NCBI GenBank assembly: GCA_021163565.1
Contig: JAGGTT010000281.1
Coordinates: 1-7,227 of the forward strand
DNA: 7,227 bases
DNA from: Candidatus Tharpella sp.
Lineage (GTDB): Bacteria > Desulfobacterota > Anaeroferrophillalia > Anaeroferrophillales > Tharpellaceae
Direction: 5' to 3'
Shown here piece after piece: positions 1 to 5,760 of this stretch. A program made the position numbers and the translations under genes. Below the pieces are notes generated by a model that saw only the letters and a program-made list of their open reading frames with translations, did not search any database and had not been told where the DNA came from. Numbering within the stretch: position 1 is the stretch's first letter; each line of letters begins with the position of its first letter.

Positions 1-27
1 CGCATTAGTAGATAGGGGTTTTATTAG

Positions 28-1929
28 ATGTTACGAATGATGCGGAAAAATGCAAAGTCTCTGGTCGTTAAACTGGTTTTCGGGGTTATTATTGTGGTCT
101 TCTCCTTCTGGGGAGTCGGCAGTATGAAAGCCAAGCAGATGACGGTTGCGGCGACAGTTAACGGCAAAATCATTGAACGAAAAACACTGGATAACTCATT
201 CCGGAACCTCTGGCGGCGTTATCAGGAGGAGTCCCAGGGGAAATTTAATCCCGATGAGGCCCGTTCACTACAGATAAAGAGAGAGGCTTTGAACAATCTG
301 GTTGACCGGCAGCTTATGCTGGAACAGGCGGATAAGCTCGGGCTCTCAATTGATGAGTCTGAAATCCAGGGTCGGATTGCCGGACTTGGGGCTTTTCAGA
401 AGGATGGCCACTTTGATCAGGAGACCTACCGCCGGGCACTAAGTGCTAATCGGATGACTCCGGCCCAGTTTGAATCAAACTTTAAAGATGATATTCTGAT
501 CGGAAAAGTCGGGACGGTAATTAATGACGGAGTGAAAATTTTACCGGATGAGATTGATATACTGGTACGTCAGCAGCGGGAGGAGATTGCGCTTGACCTG
601 TTGCCGTTCAATCCGATCGAGTATCAGGCGAAGATGAAGTATTCACAAGCAGATCTGGAGAAATTTTTTAGCGAAAAACAGGAAAATTTCAGGATCCCTG
701 AACAGCGCAAGATTGCGGCCCTGGTAATTGAACGGGAGCAACTGCTCTCTAAGGCTGAGGTTACTGACGCGCAGGTAACCGATTTCTATGAAAAGAATAT
801 TGAAAGATTTAAGGTGAAGGAGCAAATTAAAGCCCGACACATTCTGATTAAAATTGCCCCGGATGCGTCCGCGGAGGAGACCGAGAAAGCCCGCGGTGAA
901 ATACTTGAAATTCTCAAGAAGGTAAAATCTGGTTCTGATTTTGCCGAGCTGGCGAAGAAGTTTTCGCAGGGTCCGTCAAATTCGATGGGTGGTGATCTGG
1001 GCTGGTTTGGTCATGGCTCCATGGTGAAAGCTTTTGAAGACGCGGCTTTCGCTCTGAAACCGGGCGAGGTCAGTGAGCCGGTGCGAACCCGTTTTGGCTT
1101 TCATTTGATTAAGATCGAAGAGTACAAGCCGGCCCGGACTAAAAAGCTGGCCGAGGTTAAAGAGGGAATCGAAAAAGGGCTGCGGATCGGAGCTTATCCG
1201 GATCTCCTGGAAAAAGAGGTTGCCGCGGTAACGGCGGCCCTGTCGCCTTTAAATGATAGTAAAGAGTTTGTTGCCGCCGCCCAAAAGCTTGGAACAACGG
1301 TGGTTGAGACCGACCTTTTTAATCAGCGGAATAGAGTTGTACCCGATATCGGCCGGGATCCGGCTCTGCTGGCTTTAGTCTTTAAGACTCCGCTCAATCA
1401 GAGCGCGAAAATAGTTAATCCCTCCCGTAACAGTTACTATTTTATGGTTACGGAAATTAAAGCGAGCTATCTGCCGGAATTAGCTGAAGTCAAGAGTGAT
1501 GTTGAAAAAGCTTATCGTCTTGAACTGGCCCGGGCTGAAGTGAAAAAGATCAGTGAGGGTGCTGCGGCCCAGCTCAAGGGCGGCAAAACTCTGGATGAGG
1601 TTGCCACCGGTTTGGATCTCAAACTTGTTGACAGCGGTTTTTTCTCCCGAATTCAGGCAATTCCAAAAATAGGTAAAGATCCGGCTCTCAGTCGTAAACT
1701 GTTTGCTCTGCATAAGGGGCAGATTTCAGAGGCGCTGCAGCATAATGCTACCTACTTTCTGGCTCGTCTGCGGGAGCGTAAGCTTGAACTCGGTGCTGAT
1801 GGCGATAAGCTGCGCCAGGAAACGGAACAGCAGTTGTTGCGCTATAAGCAGTTTCAGGTAATGCAGGAATTTGTCCAGGCCTTGCGTCAGGAGGCTGATA
1901 TTGAAGTTATGGCCGGGGTTTTAGAGTAG
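28..1929 (+). CDS. ppiD: PpiD-like periplasmic peptidyl-prolyl isomerase/foldase (SurA_N + parvulin domain), membrane anchored
   Basis: This 633-residue protein matches the PpiD family in length and order. PpiD proteins are inner-membrane-anchored chaperones with a periplasmic body that help newly secreted proteins fold at the Sec translocon. A short basic N-terminus is followed by a single hydrophobic anchor at about residues 13-32, ending in a WGVGS motif typical of the family. A SurA-N-like chaperone region spans about 40-200. One parvulin (PpiC rotamase) domain spans about 265-365, with ARHILI at 269-274, GGDLGWF at 321-327 and FGFHLIKI at 356-363. The C-terminal part holds two related segments (about 414-478 and 522-584), each with a P-x-IG-[RK]-DPAL core, probably degenerate parvulin-like repeats. 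The start at 28 is supported by AGGGG at 14-18 with a 9-nt gap; in-frame ATGs at 37 and 40 are alternatives. Many parvulin domains in PpiD are catalytically weak, so isomerase activity is not certain. The gene upstream lies outside the window. Confidence 0.93.
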   Translation: MLRMMRKNAKSLVVKLVFGVIIVVFSFWGVGSMKAKQMTVAATVNGKIIERKTLDNSFRNLWRRYQEESQGKFNPDEARSLQIKREALNNLVDRQLMLEQADKLGLSIDESEIQGRIAGLGAFQKDGHFDQETYRRALSANRMTPAQFESNFKDDILIGKVGTVINDGVKILPDEIDILVRQQREEIALDLLPFNPIEYQAKMKYSQADLEKFFSEKQENFRIPEQRKIAALVIEREQLLSKAEVTDAQVTDFYEKNIERFKVKEQIKARHILIKIAPDASAEETEKARGEILEILKKVKSGSDFAELAKKFSQGPSNSMGGDLGWFGHGSMVKAFEDAAFALKPGEVSEPVRTRFGFHLIKIEEYKPARTKKLAEVKEGIEKGLRIGAYPDLLEKEVAAVTAALSPLNDSKEFVAAAQKLGTTVVETDLFNQRNRVVPDIGRDPALLALVFKTPLNQSAKIVNPSRNSYYFMVTEIKASYLPELAEVKSDVEKAYRLELARAEVKKISEGAAAQLKGGKTLDEVATGLDLKLVDSGFFSRIQAIPKIGKDPALSRKLFALHKGQISEALQHNATYFLARLRERKLELGADGDKLRQETEQQLLRYKQFQVMQEFVQALRQEADIEVMAGVLE

Positions 1930-1941
1930 TTTTAAAAAAGA

Positions 1942-1971
1942 TTGACAGATACTTGATGGGCATGCTATCTA
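1942..1971 (+). promoter_or_regulatory. Probable sigma70 promoter of tRNA-Ala, stable-RNA type
   Basis: A perfect -35 hexamer TTGACA lies at 1942-1947. After 18 bp comes TATCTA at 1966-1971, preceded by TG-C (1963-1965), which makes an extended -10. The next bases (GGCCGCTCG, 1972-1980) form a GC-rich discriminator. That is typical of stringently controlled rRNA/tRNA promoters and suggests down-regulation by ppGpp/DksA. Transcription would start near 1978, about 15 nt before the mature tRNA. The -10 itself is only a partial match, so the call rests on the combination. Confidence 0.7.
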
Positions 1972-1992
1972 GGCCGCTCGTTTTGGAATAAT

Positions 1993-2068
1993 GGGGCTGT
2001 AGCTCAGCTGGGAGAGCGCTTGTCTGGCAGACAAGAGGTCGACGGTTCGATCCCGTTCAGCTCCACCA
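1993..2068 (+). tRNA. tRNA-Ala (anticodon GGC)
   Basis: A complete 76-nt cloverleaf can be folded by eye. The acceptor stem is GGGGCTG/CAGCTCC and contains the G3:U70 wobble pair, the main identity element for alanyl-tRNA synthetase. The D stem is GCTC/GAGC. The anticodon stem is CTTGT/ACAAG around the loop CTGGCAG, giving anticodon GGC at 2026-2028, which reads GCC (and GCU). The T arm is GACGG/CCGTT with TTCGATC. The discriminator is A and the 3' CCA is encoded in the DNA. No intron or mismatch is seen. It has its own upstream promoter and a terminator 12 nt downstream, and also lies 63 bp after the ppiD stop on the same strand. Confidence 0.97.
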
Positions 2069-2077
2069 ATAGTTATT

Positions 2078-2116
2078 AAAAGCAGGTATCTGTGAGATAT
2101 GCGGATACCTGCTTTT
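2078..2116 (+). terminator. Rho-independent terminator after tRNA-Ala (and ppiD)
   Basis: A perfect 10-bp inverted repeat, AGCAGGTATC (2081-2090) with GATACCTGCT (2104-2113), encloses a 13-nt loop and runs straight into a T-tract. Three A residues before the stem (2078-2080) can pair with the T's (2114-2116). This should end both the tRNA transcript and any read-through from ppiD. Confidence 0.88.
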
Positions 2117-2234
2117 CTGTTTAGTTTATAAAAAAGGGCCAAGGCCAAACTTGATTTTCCTGGTTTTAGGATAGCCGAGTATCTTTATCGGATGATTCCA
2201 TAATTTGTCGGTTGTATTTAGGCCGGGTGGTTTT

Positions 2235-2240
2235 AGGAGA
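2235..2240 (+). promoter_or_regulatory. Ribosome binding site of the small HTH gene
   Basis: AGGAGA lies 2 nt before the GTG at 2243 and 5 nt before the GTG at 2246. The two start codons are adjacent and in frame, so the spacing favours 2246 as the real start. Confidence 0.55.
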
Positions 2241-2245
2241 GAGTG

Positions 2246-2458
2246 GTGAAGATTATAAAAAATAGCGACGGCAAAAAAGCTGTCAATAAAGAGATTGGCA
2301 GTATTGAGGTAGCGGAACTTCTCGATACCAGTCCTGATAATGTTAACTACATGGCCCGCAAAGGAATTTTGCCGGCTCATAAAGAGAGAAAATTCTGGCG
2401 TTTTGAAAAGCGCGCGATCGTTCGCTGGATCCGGTCGCACAAGCTGGTCGAGTTATAG
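2246..2458 (+). CDS. Small helix-turn-helix DNA-binding protein (excisionase/MerR-like, HTH_17 type)
   Basis: This protein of about 70 residues (71 if the GTG at 2243 is used) is almost entirely one winged helix-turn-helix domain. After a basic, Lys-rich N-terminus, the pattern S-x-EVAELLDTSPDNVNYMARKGILPA gives helix 1, turn and recognition helix. The following RKFWRFEKRAIVRWI stretch is the usual wing and last helix of the excisionase/HTH_17 group. Proteins of this kind bind DNA as small regulators, as excisionases of mobile elements, or as MerR-like factors; no effector domain is present. It is monocistronic: the tRNA terminator lies upstream and two terminators lie downstream. I see no convincing promoter in the 126-bp gap before it; CATAAT at 2199-2204 is a possible -10 without a good -35. 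A tRNA neighbour could hint at an old integration site, but no integrase is present, so a housekeeping or orphan regulator is equally possible. Confidence 0.8.
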   Translation: MKIIKNSDGKKAVNKEIGSIEVAELLDTSPDNVNYMARKGILPAHKERKFWRFEKRAIVRWIRSHKLVEL

Positions 2459-2521
2459 TCGCACAACCATCTTTTATCTGATAAAAAGTACAAAATTTTT
2501 ATTTGATTCAGTCATAAACAG

Positions 2522-2562
2522 CTTCATCCGACTACTGCTTAAATGGTCGGAGTGAGGTTTTT
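2522..2562 (+). terminator. Rho-independent terminator 1 of a tandem pair
   Basis: CTTCATCCGAC (2522-2532) pairs with GTCGGA (2546-2551) and, after one bulged G (2552), with TGAGG (2553-2557). This gives an 11-bp stem with one G-U pair and a 13-nt loop. TTTTT follows directly at 2558-2562. It lies 63 nt after the stop of the HTH gene. Confidence 0.72.
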
Positions 2563-2568
2563 ATAGAA

Positions 2569-2607
2569 AGCCGGAGCCGCTTAAGGTATCTCCGGCTCTA
2601 TTTTTTT
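2569..2607 (+). terminator. Rho-independent terminator 2 of a tandem pair
   Basis: An 8-bp GC-rich stem, AGCCGGAG (2569-2576) with CTCCGGCT (2590-2597), has a 13-nt loop and is followed by CTA and a run of seven T's (2601-2607). It begins 6 nt after the T-tract of the preceding terminator. The pair isolates the HTH gene from the operon downstream. Confidence 0.8.
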
Positions 2608-2686
2608 AAATCTTTTCTAGATACATTTTCTTTCTGTTTCTCAAGTAAATGCCGGGAGAAGAGCACAGGTTTAGTCGGGGTTTTAC

Positions 2687-2715
2687 TTGACATTATCCGG
2701 GGCTCTGTGTAGACC
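2687..2715 (+). promoter_or_regulatory. Probable sigma70 promoter of the five-gene operon
   Basis: A perfect -35 TTGACA at 2687-2692 is followed after 17 bp by TAGACC at 2710-2715, a partial -10 match (T, A and A conserved). It is the only good promoter I see between the tandem terminators and the first gene of the operon, and it would give a leader of about 90 nt. The stretch from 2608 to 2686 is AT-rich at its start and holds no gene that I can support. Confidence 0.5.
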
Positions 2716-2810
2716 CGAAGTTCGGTTCCGGTGTAGCCGGAAATCAGGGGCTGACTTTAGTTGGCGGCTGAAATTAAAGCCGATAATTTTTATTTACAGG
2801 ATAAACCGGG
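2715..2810 (+). promoter_or_regulatory. Structured 5' leader of the operon, possible attenuator
   Basis: Three compact inverted repeats lie between the promoter and the first start codon: CCGAA-G-TTCGG (2715-2725), TTCCGG-TGTAG-CCGGAA (2726-2742) and CGGCT-8 nt-AGCCG (2765-2782). The last is followed by the T-rich ATAATTTTTATTT (2783-2795) and resembles a weak terminator. An alternative 8-bp stem, CTTTAGTT (2755-2762) with AATTAAAG (2772-2779), cannot form together with it. AGGA at 2798-2801 is the ribosome binding site. I do not recognise any known riboswitch class, and no leader peptide is obvious. A regulatory role is inferred from folding by eye only. Confidence 0.4.
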
Positions 2811-3275
2811 ATGGAAATAGGCCAGAGTGAAATCATCATTAATGCTCGGGGTGAGTGGTCGTATGAAGGGAACCGAATCGTGCATCCTGAGGTGCTTAAT
2901 CTATTTAAAAGATCATTGACTTATGATGGAGAAAGGGGTGAGTTTTTTATCGATTATAAAGGTAAACGAGCCCCGGTAAAGGTTGCGAAAACGCCATATT
3001 TTATCCGGGATGTCGGGTTGGAAAAGAGCTCGGCGGGAGAGCTCGTGAAGGTGGTTTTGGAGGTTGATGATGGCAGCCGTGAAACCCTTGATCCTGAAAC
3101 TCTGGTACTTGATGGTGAGGGTGTGCTGCAGGTTAAGATCAAGGCCGGACGATTTGCGGCCCGGTGCTTGGCGGTGGCCCACTTTCGGATTGCAGAATTA
3201 CTTGAGGAGGATGATTCCGGTAATTTTTTTATTGTAATTAATGGCATAAGGTTCAGGGTGAGTCGTGTAAACTGA
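2811..3275 (+). CDS. DUF1285-like protein of unknown function
   Basis: The 154-residue product resembles the DUF1285 family in length and in its opening pattern. I-x-I-x-ARGEW-x-YEG (about 8-20), with G14, W16 and G20, is followed by an F-x-x-x-L segment (32-36) and a beta-rich stretch running through FFIDYKGKRAPVKVAKTPY. The C-terminus ends in F-R-I-A-E-L, then FFIVINGIRFRVSR. It has no signal peptide, membrane segment or catalytic motif, so it should be cytosolic. Family members are small two-lobed beta proteins without a known reaction; signalling roles have been suggested but not shown. It is the first gene after the promoter and leader. Its ATG has AGGA at 2798-2801, 9 nt upstream, and the next gene begins 17 bp after its stop. 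The family call rests on pattern recall and could be a related divergent family. Confidence 0.72.
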   Translation: MEIGQSEIIINARGEWSYEGNRIVHPEVLNLFKRSLTYDGERGEFFIDYKGKRAPVKVAKTPYFIRDVGLEKSSAGELVKVVLEVDDGSRETLDPETLVLDGEGVLQVKIKAGRFAARCLAVAHFRIAELLEEDDSGNFFIVINGIRFRVSRVN

Positions 3276-3292
3276 ACCAGGGAGAACTTAAG

Positions 3293-4039
3293 ATGAGTGA
3301 CATGAACAAAATCATAAGTGAGGCGGATGATGCTCTTTTAGTCAAGCTGGTGATGGATTCTTTCCGGCGTACAATAGTTCATTACGGTTACTGGCTGGCT
3401 CAGGTGGAGCATCAGCTTGGCGTTGAAAAAGCGGTTGCGGTTGAAAAAAATGCCTGGAATGCAAGTCTTGCCAACCAGCTTAAACGTCTGGGTAAAATTT
3501 TCGGTTTTGAGGTTAAAGACGGGGTACCGGCGCATCTTAATAAGCTCTCACGGAAAGAGTTGCTCGACCTTCTCCAGAATCTCGGGGTCAACTGGCTGGC
3601 AAATGATGGCATCTGGTTTCAGGCGGTCGAAAGAGAGCACGGTATGAATGACGCCAAGCGCTGTAATGATACCTGCTGGACGCGTTACTCACCCTACGAG
3701 GCGGAACGGATAAAAGAACTTCTGGAACTGCCTGACAACGGTGGCATAGCCGCCTTGAAAAAGGCTCTGGCTTTTAGAATGTATGCCCTGATCAACAAAC
3801 AATCAATTGAGGATATTGATGAGAACTGCATTATTTTCCGGATGAATGAGTGCCGGGTGCAGGTGGCCCGGCAGCGGAAAGGGCTGGAAGATTATCCTTG
3901 TAAATCTGCGGGTATGGTCGAATATCCCTATTTTGCCCGTACGATTGATTCCCGGATCAGGACCGAATGTATAGGCTGCCCGCCCGATGCCCATCCCGAA
4001 GATTGGTTCTGCGCCTGGAAATTTACGGTTGAGGAGTAG
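3293..4039 (+). CDS. DUF6125 / ATC-hydrolase-like cytosolic protein, Cys-rich
   Basis: This 248-residue soluble protein resembles the DUF6125 group, which is related to the L-2-amino-thiazoline-4-carboxylate (ATC) hydrolase-like domain. The N-terminal half (about 10-70) is helical. The middle has NW-x-x-NDGIWFQAVEREHG (100-117), a motif shape I associate with this group. The C-terminal half carries most of the eight cysteines: C124, C128, C179, C187, C203, C226, C229 and C240. CNDTC, ECIGC followed by D232 and H234, and WFCAW could form a metal or Fe-S site, or supply a nucleophile, but none of this is proven. There is no signal peptide or membrane segment. GGAG at 3281-3284 lies 8 nt before the ATG. 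The gene sits 17 bp after the DUF1285-like gene and 11 bp before the DUF2889-like gene. True ATC hydrolase activity should not be assumed. Confidence 0.68.
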   Translation: MSDMNKIISEADDALLVKLVMDSFRRTIVHYGYWLAQVEHQLGVEKAVAVEKNAWNASLANQLKRLGKIFGFEVKDGVPAHLNKLSRKELLDLLQNLGVNWLANDGIWFQAVEREHGMNDAKRCNDTCWTRYSPYEAERIKELLELPDNGGIAALKKALAFRMYALINKQSIEDIDENCIIFRMNECRVQVARQRKGLEDYPCKSAGMVEYPYFARTIDSRIRTECIGCPPDAHPEDWFCAWKFTVEE

Positions 4040-4050
4040 ATATATCGATA

Positions 4051-4569
4051 ATGGCTGATAATATTCTCAAATTCTCTTTAAATCGCGCAACCAATGTCGA
4101 AAAGCTTGATCATGGTAATCTGCTTTCAGTTTGCCATCTGCGGGATACCTTTACCGAGGCCGAAATTCGCATGGTTGTCAAAATGCCGGAGCTTGAAATA
4201 GCTGAAATCTCCGGTCATTTCCGCCACATCTATCTTGACGGGATTGATAACCTTGATGACTCTCTTAAAAAGGTACTCGGGGTTCGGGTCGGGGCCGGGA
4301 TGCTGAAGATTATTAAGGGCCTGCTCGGAGAAGCCGAGAATCTGGATCAGATTGTCTACATGGTTGAGGAGTGTTGTCACGGAGTTATTCTGCACCTTAC
4401 GAAAAAGGTTCTCCTTAAAGCCCCCGACGACCCGGCCGGCCGCCAGGAGTTCTATTCCGAGATGGTCAAAAAAAGTATTCGCCTCTATGACCGCTGCGCC
4501 GCATTCGCCAAAGGCTCACCTCTGGTGGCTTCACTTGAAGCTGAAAAGCGGGCCGGAGGCAGATTTTGA
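4051..4569 (+). CDS. Stand-alone DUF2889-like protein, divergent
   Basis: This 172-residue cytosolic protein has no recognised reaction. Its layout fits DUF2889: an N-terminal beta-rich part with a CHLRDTF motif (28-34), like the family's L-x-D-T segment, a middle pattern LGVRVGAGMLKII (76-88), and a C-terminal helix with EECCHGVILHL (106-116). It also aligns by eye with the N-terminal 115 residues of the next gene's product, so the two look like adjacent paralogues. The C-x-H motif that the neighbour has at GRTSCRH is replaced here by GEAENLD (93-99), so a binding or active site may be lost or moved to C108/C109/H110. The start codon is fixed by an in-frame stop at 4030-4032. The best Shine-Dalgarno-like stretch (GAGGAG, 4031-4036) is 14 nt away, which is long and suggests coupling to the gene upstream. 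Its stop overlaps the next start by 4 bp. Confidence 0.65.
   Translation: MADNILKFSLNRATNVEKLDHGNLLSVCHLRDTFTEAEIRMVVKMPELEIAEISGHFRHIYLDGIDNLDDSLKKVLGVRVGAGMLKIIKGLLGEAENLDQIVYMVEECCHGVILHLTKKVLLKAPDDPAGRQEFYSEMVKKSIRLYDRCAAFAKGSPLVASLEAEKRAGGRF
4555..4559 (+). promoter_or_regulatory. Ribosome binding site that fixes a TTG start
   Basis: GGAGG lies inside the end of the preceding gene, 6 nt before the TTG at 4566. It is the best Shine-Dalgarno site in the operon and supports the rare TTG start and the TTGA overlap with the previous stop codon. Confidence 0.75.
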
Positions 4570-5738
4570 TCTCTGAATTTAACCGGAATAAAATTATTGA
4601 TGTCGCCCTCCTGGATGAAAAGACGTTGGCGGTACACGGTATTCTGAACGATTCAATTTACAGTCTCGAACTGGATTTCAAAGTCAACTTAAGTGATCTG
4701 GTCTGTTTTGAGATTGAGGGTCGCTGGCTGCGTTATACGACTCCAGAATGTCCTCAAGCTCTGAACTTTCTCGCCCAGGCGGAAGGTTTTTGCCTGGCCT
4801 TGGGGATTGAGGAGAAGATTCATAAAACTGTCGGCCGGACTTCCTGTCGTCATTTTGCCAATCTTCTGATTGAGTGCGCCTACGCGGTACGCGAGACGGC
4901 TAAGCTGATCCGGTATCAGGAAGCACAGGTTCATAATCCGGAGCTTACCTGGCAGGAGTTTTTGCTTGGAGAGTCGGAGACCGGCAGCAATTTTTCACAA
5001 AAGGCGGCGGAAGATACCGAAGATGCGTCAGTTGCGGTTTCAGTTGCCGCTCCCGCTACGGGTGAACCGGCGAAAAGATTGCCCACGCCGGCTACCGGCA
5101 AAAGTGGTGCTTTTATTATCGATATGCATATGCATACCGCTCCGGCATCACCTTGTGCCTCAGACTCCGTCGAGGCCATGATTGCCAAGGCACAACGAAT
5201 CGGTCTGCACGGAATCTGTCTGACCGACCACAACTATCTCTGGTCGGCCGCAGATATCCGGTCTTTGCGCAAAAAATTTACCTTTCCTGTTTTTCGTGCC
5301 AATGAGATTGTCACCGAACAGGGCGATATGCTGGTTTACGGTTTCTATGATGATGTGCAGGGTATCATCAAGCTTTCCGAGTTGAAAAAACGGGTGCAGG
5401 CGGCGGGTGGTTTTATCGTGGCGGCCCATCCGTTTCGGGGTTTTCTCACTTTTGGTGCTGATGATATCGGCCTGACTCCGGAGAAAGCCAGATCCCGGGA
5501 GATGTTTCAACTGGTAGACGGGGTTGAAACCCTGAACGGCAAAGTCACCGCGACTGAGAACGGCCTCGCCCGAGAGGTTGCCGAAGGGTTGAAACTTCCG
5601 GCCACAGGCGGCAGTGATGCTCATGACAGCAGCAGCGTCGGGCTCTATGCCACCGCCTTTACGCGCCCGATAAATAACGAAGTAGAGCTTTTGGCAGCAT
5701 TGAAAACGGGAGATTATCAACCCATAAAATTTCGTTAA
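4566..5738 (+). CDS. DUF2889-like domain fused to a PHP-type metallophosphoesterase
   Basis: The 390-residue product has two domains. Residues 1 to about 120 look like DUF2889, with HGILNDS (24-30), C62, and GRTSCRHFANLL (90-101) carrying C94 and H96. An Ala/Thr/Pro-rich linker (about 147-180) leads to a PHP domain (about 183-390). The PHP metal-binding motifs are all present: DMHMHT (H188, H190), TDHN (D221, H222), NE (E247) followed by GD-x-LVYG, AAHPFR (H288) and GGSDAH (D351, H353). PHP enzymes use two or three metal ions to hydrolyse phosphoesters; relatives include nucleotide phosphatases, RNase AM/YciV-type exonucleases and histidinol phosphatases. The substrate here is unknown. With intact ligands the domain should be active. 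It starts with TTG at 4566, overlapping the previous TGA by 4 bp, with a strong ribosome binding site, so the two genes are probably translationally coupled. The DUF2889 part could act as a sensor or substrate adaptor; that is speculation. Confidence 0.85.
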   Translation: MISEFNRNKIIDVALLDEKTLAVHGILNDSIYSLELDFKVNLSDLVCFEIEGRWLRYTTPECPQALNFLAQAEGFCLALGIEEKIHKTVGRTSCRHFANLLIECAYAVRETAKLIRYQEAQVHNPELTWQEFLLGESETGSNFSQKAAEDTEDASVAVSVAAPATGEPAKRLPTPATGKSGAFIIDMHMHTAPASPCASDSVEAMIAKAQRIGLHGICLTDHNYLWSAADIRSLRKKFTFPVFRANEIVTEQGDMLVYGFYDDVQGIIKLSELKKRVQAAGGFIVAAHPFRGFLTFGADDIGLTPEKARSREMFQLVDGVETLNGKVTATENGLAREVAEGLKLPATGGSDAHDSSSVGLYATAFTRPINNEVELLAALKTGDYQPIKFR

Positions 5739-5749
5739 ATTAACGCATA

Positions 5750-5754
5750 AAGAG
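5750..5754 (+). promoter_or_regulatory. Weak ribosome binding site that decides the start of the DUF169-CoaE gene
   Basis: AAGAG lies directly against an ATG at 5755 (no spacer) but 6 nt before the in-frame ATG at 5761. Nothing purine-rich lies further upstream, so 5761 is the better start and the protein loses only two residues. Confidence 0.5.
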
Positions 5755-5760
5755 ATGATT

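Noticed and set aside
2041..2068. tRNA 3' end as an attachment site with a second copy nearby
   Set aside because: I looked for a repeat of the T-arm/acceptor 3' sequence in the following intergenic regions and found none, and no integrase is present.
2137..2148. GGCCAA repeated twice, possible operator or repeat
   Set aside because: Two six-base copies are too short to tell from chance and do not recur elsewhere in the window.
2175..2191. CCGA ... TCGG inverted repeat upstream of the HTH gene as its operator
   Set aside because: Only four base pairs match, with mismatches inside; too weak to call a binding site.
2126..2440. Minus-strand open frame of 104 codons opposite the HTH gene
   Set aside because: It covers the HTH gene and the gap upstream, shows no motif, and would start inside the HTH coding region. 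The plus-strand HTH pattern is convincing.
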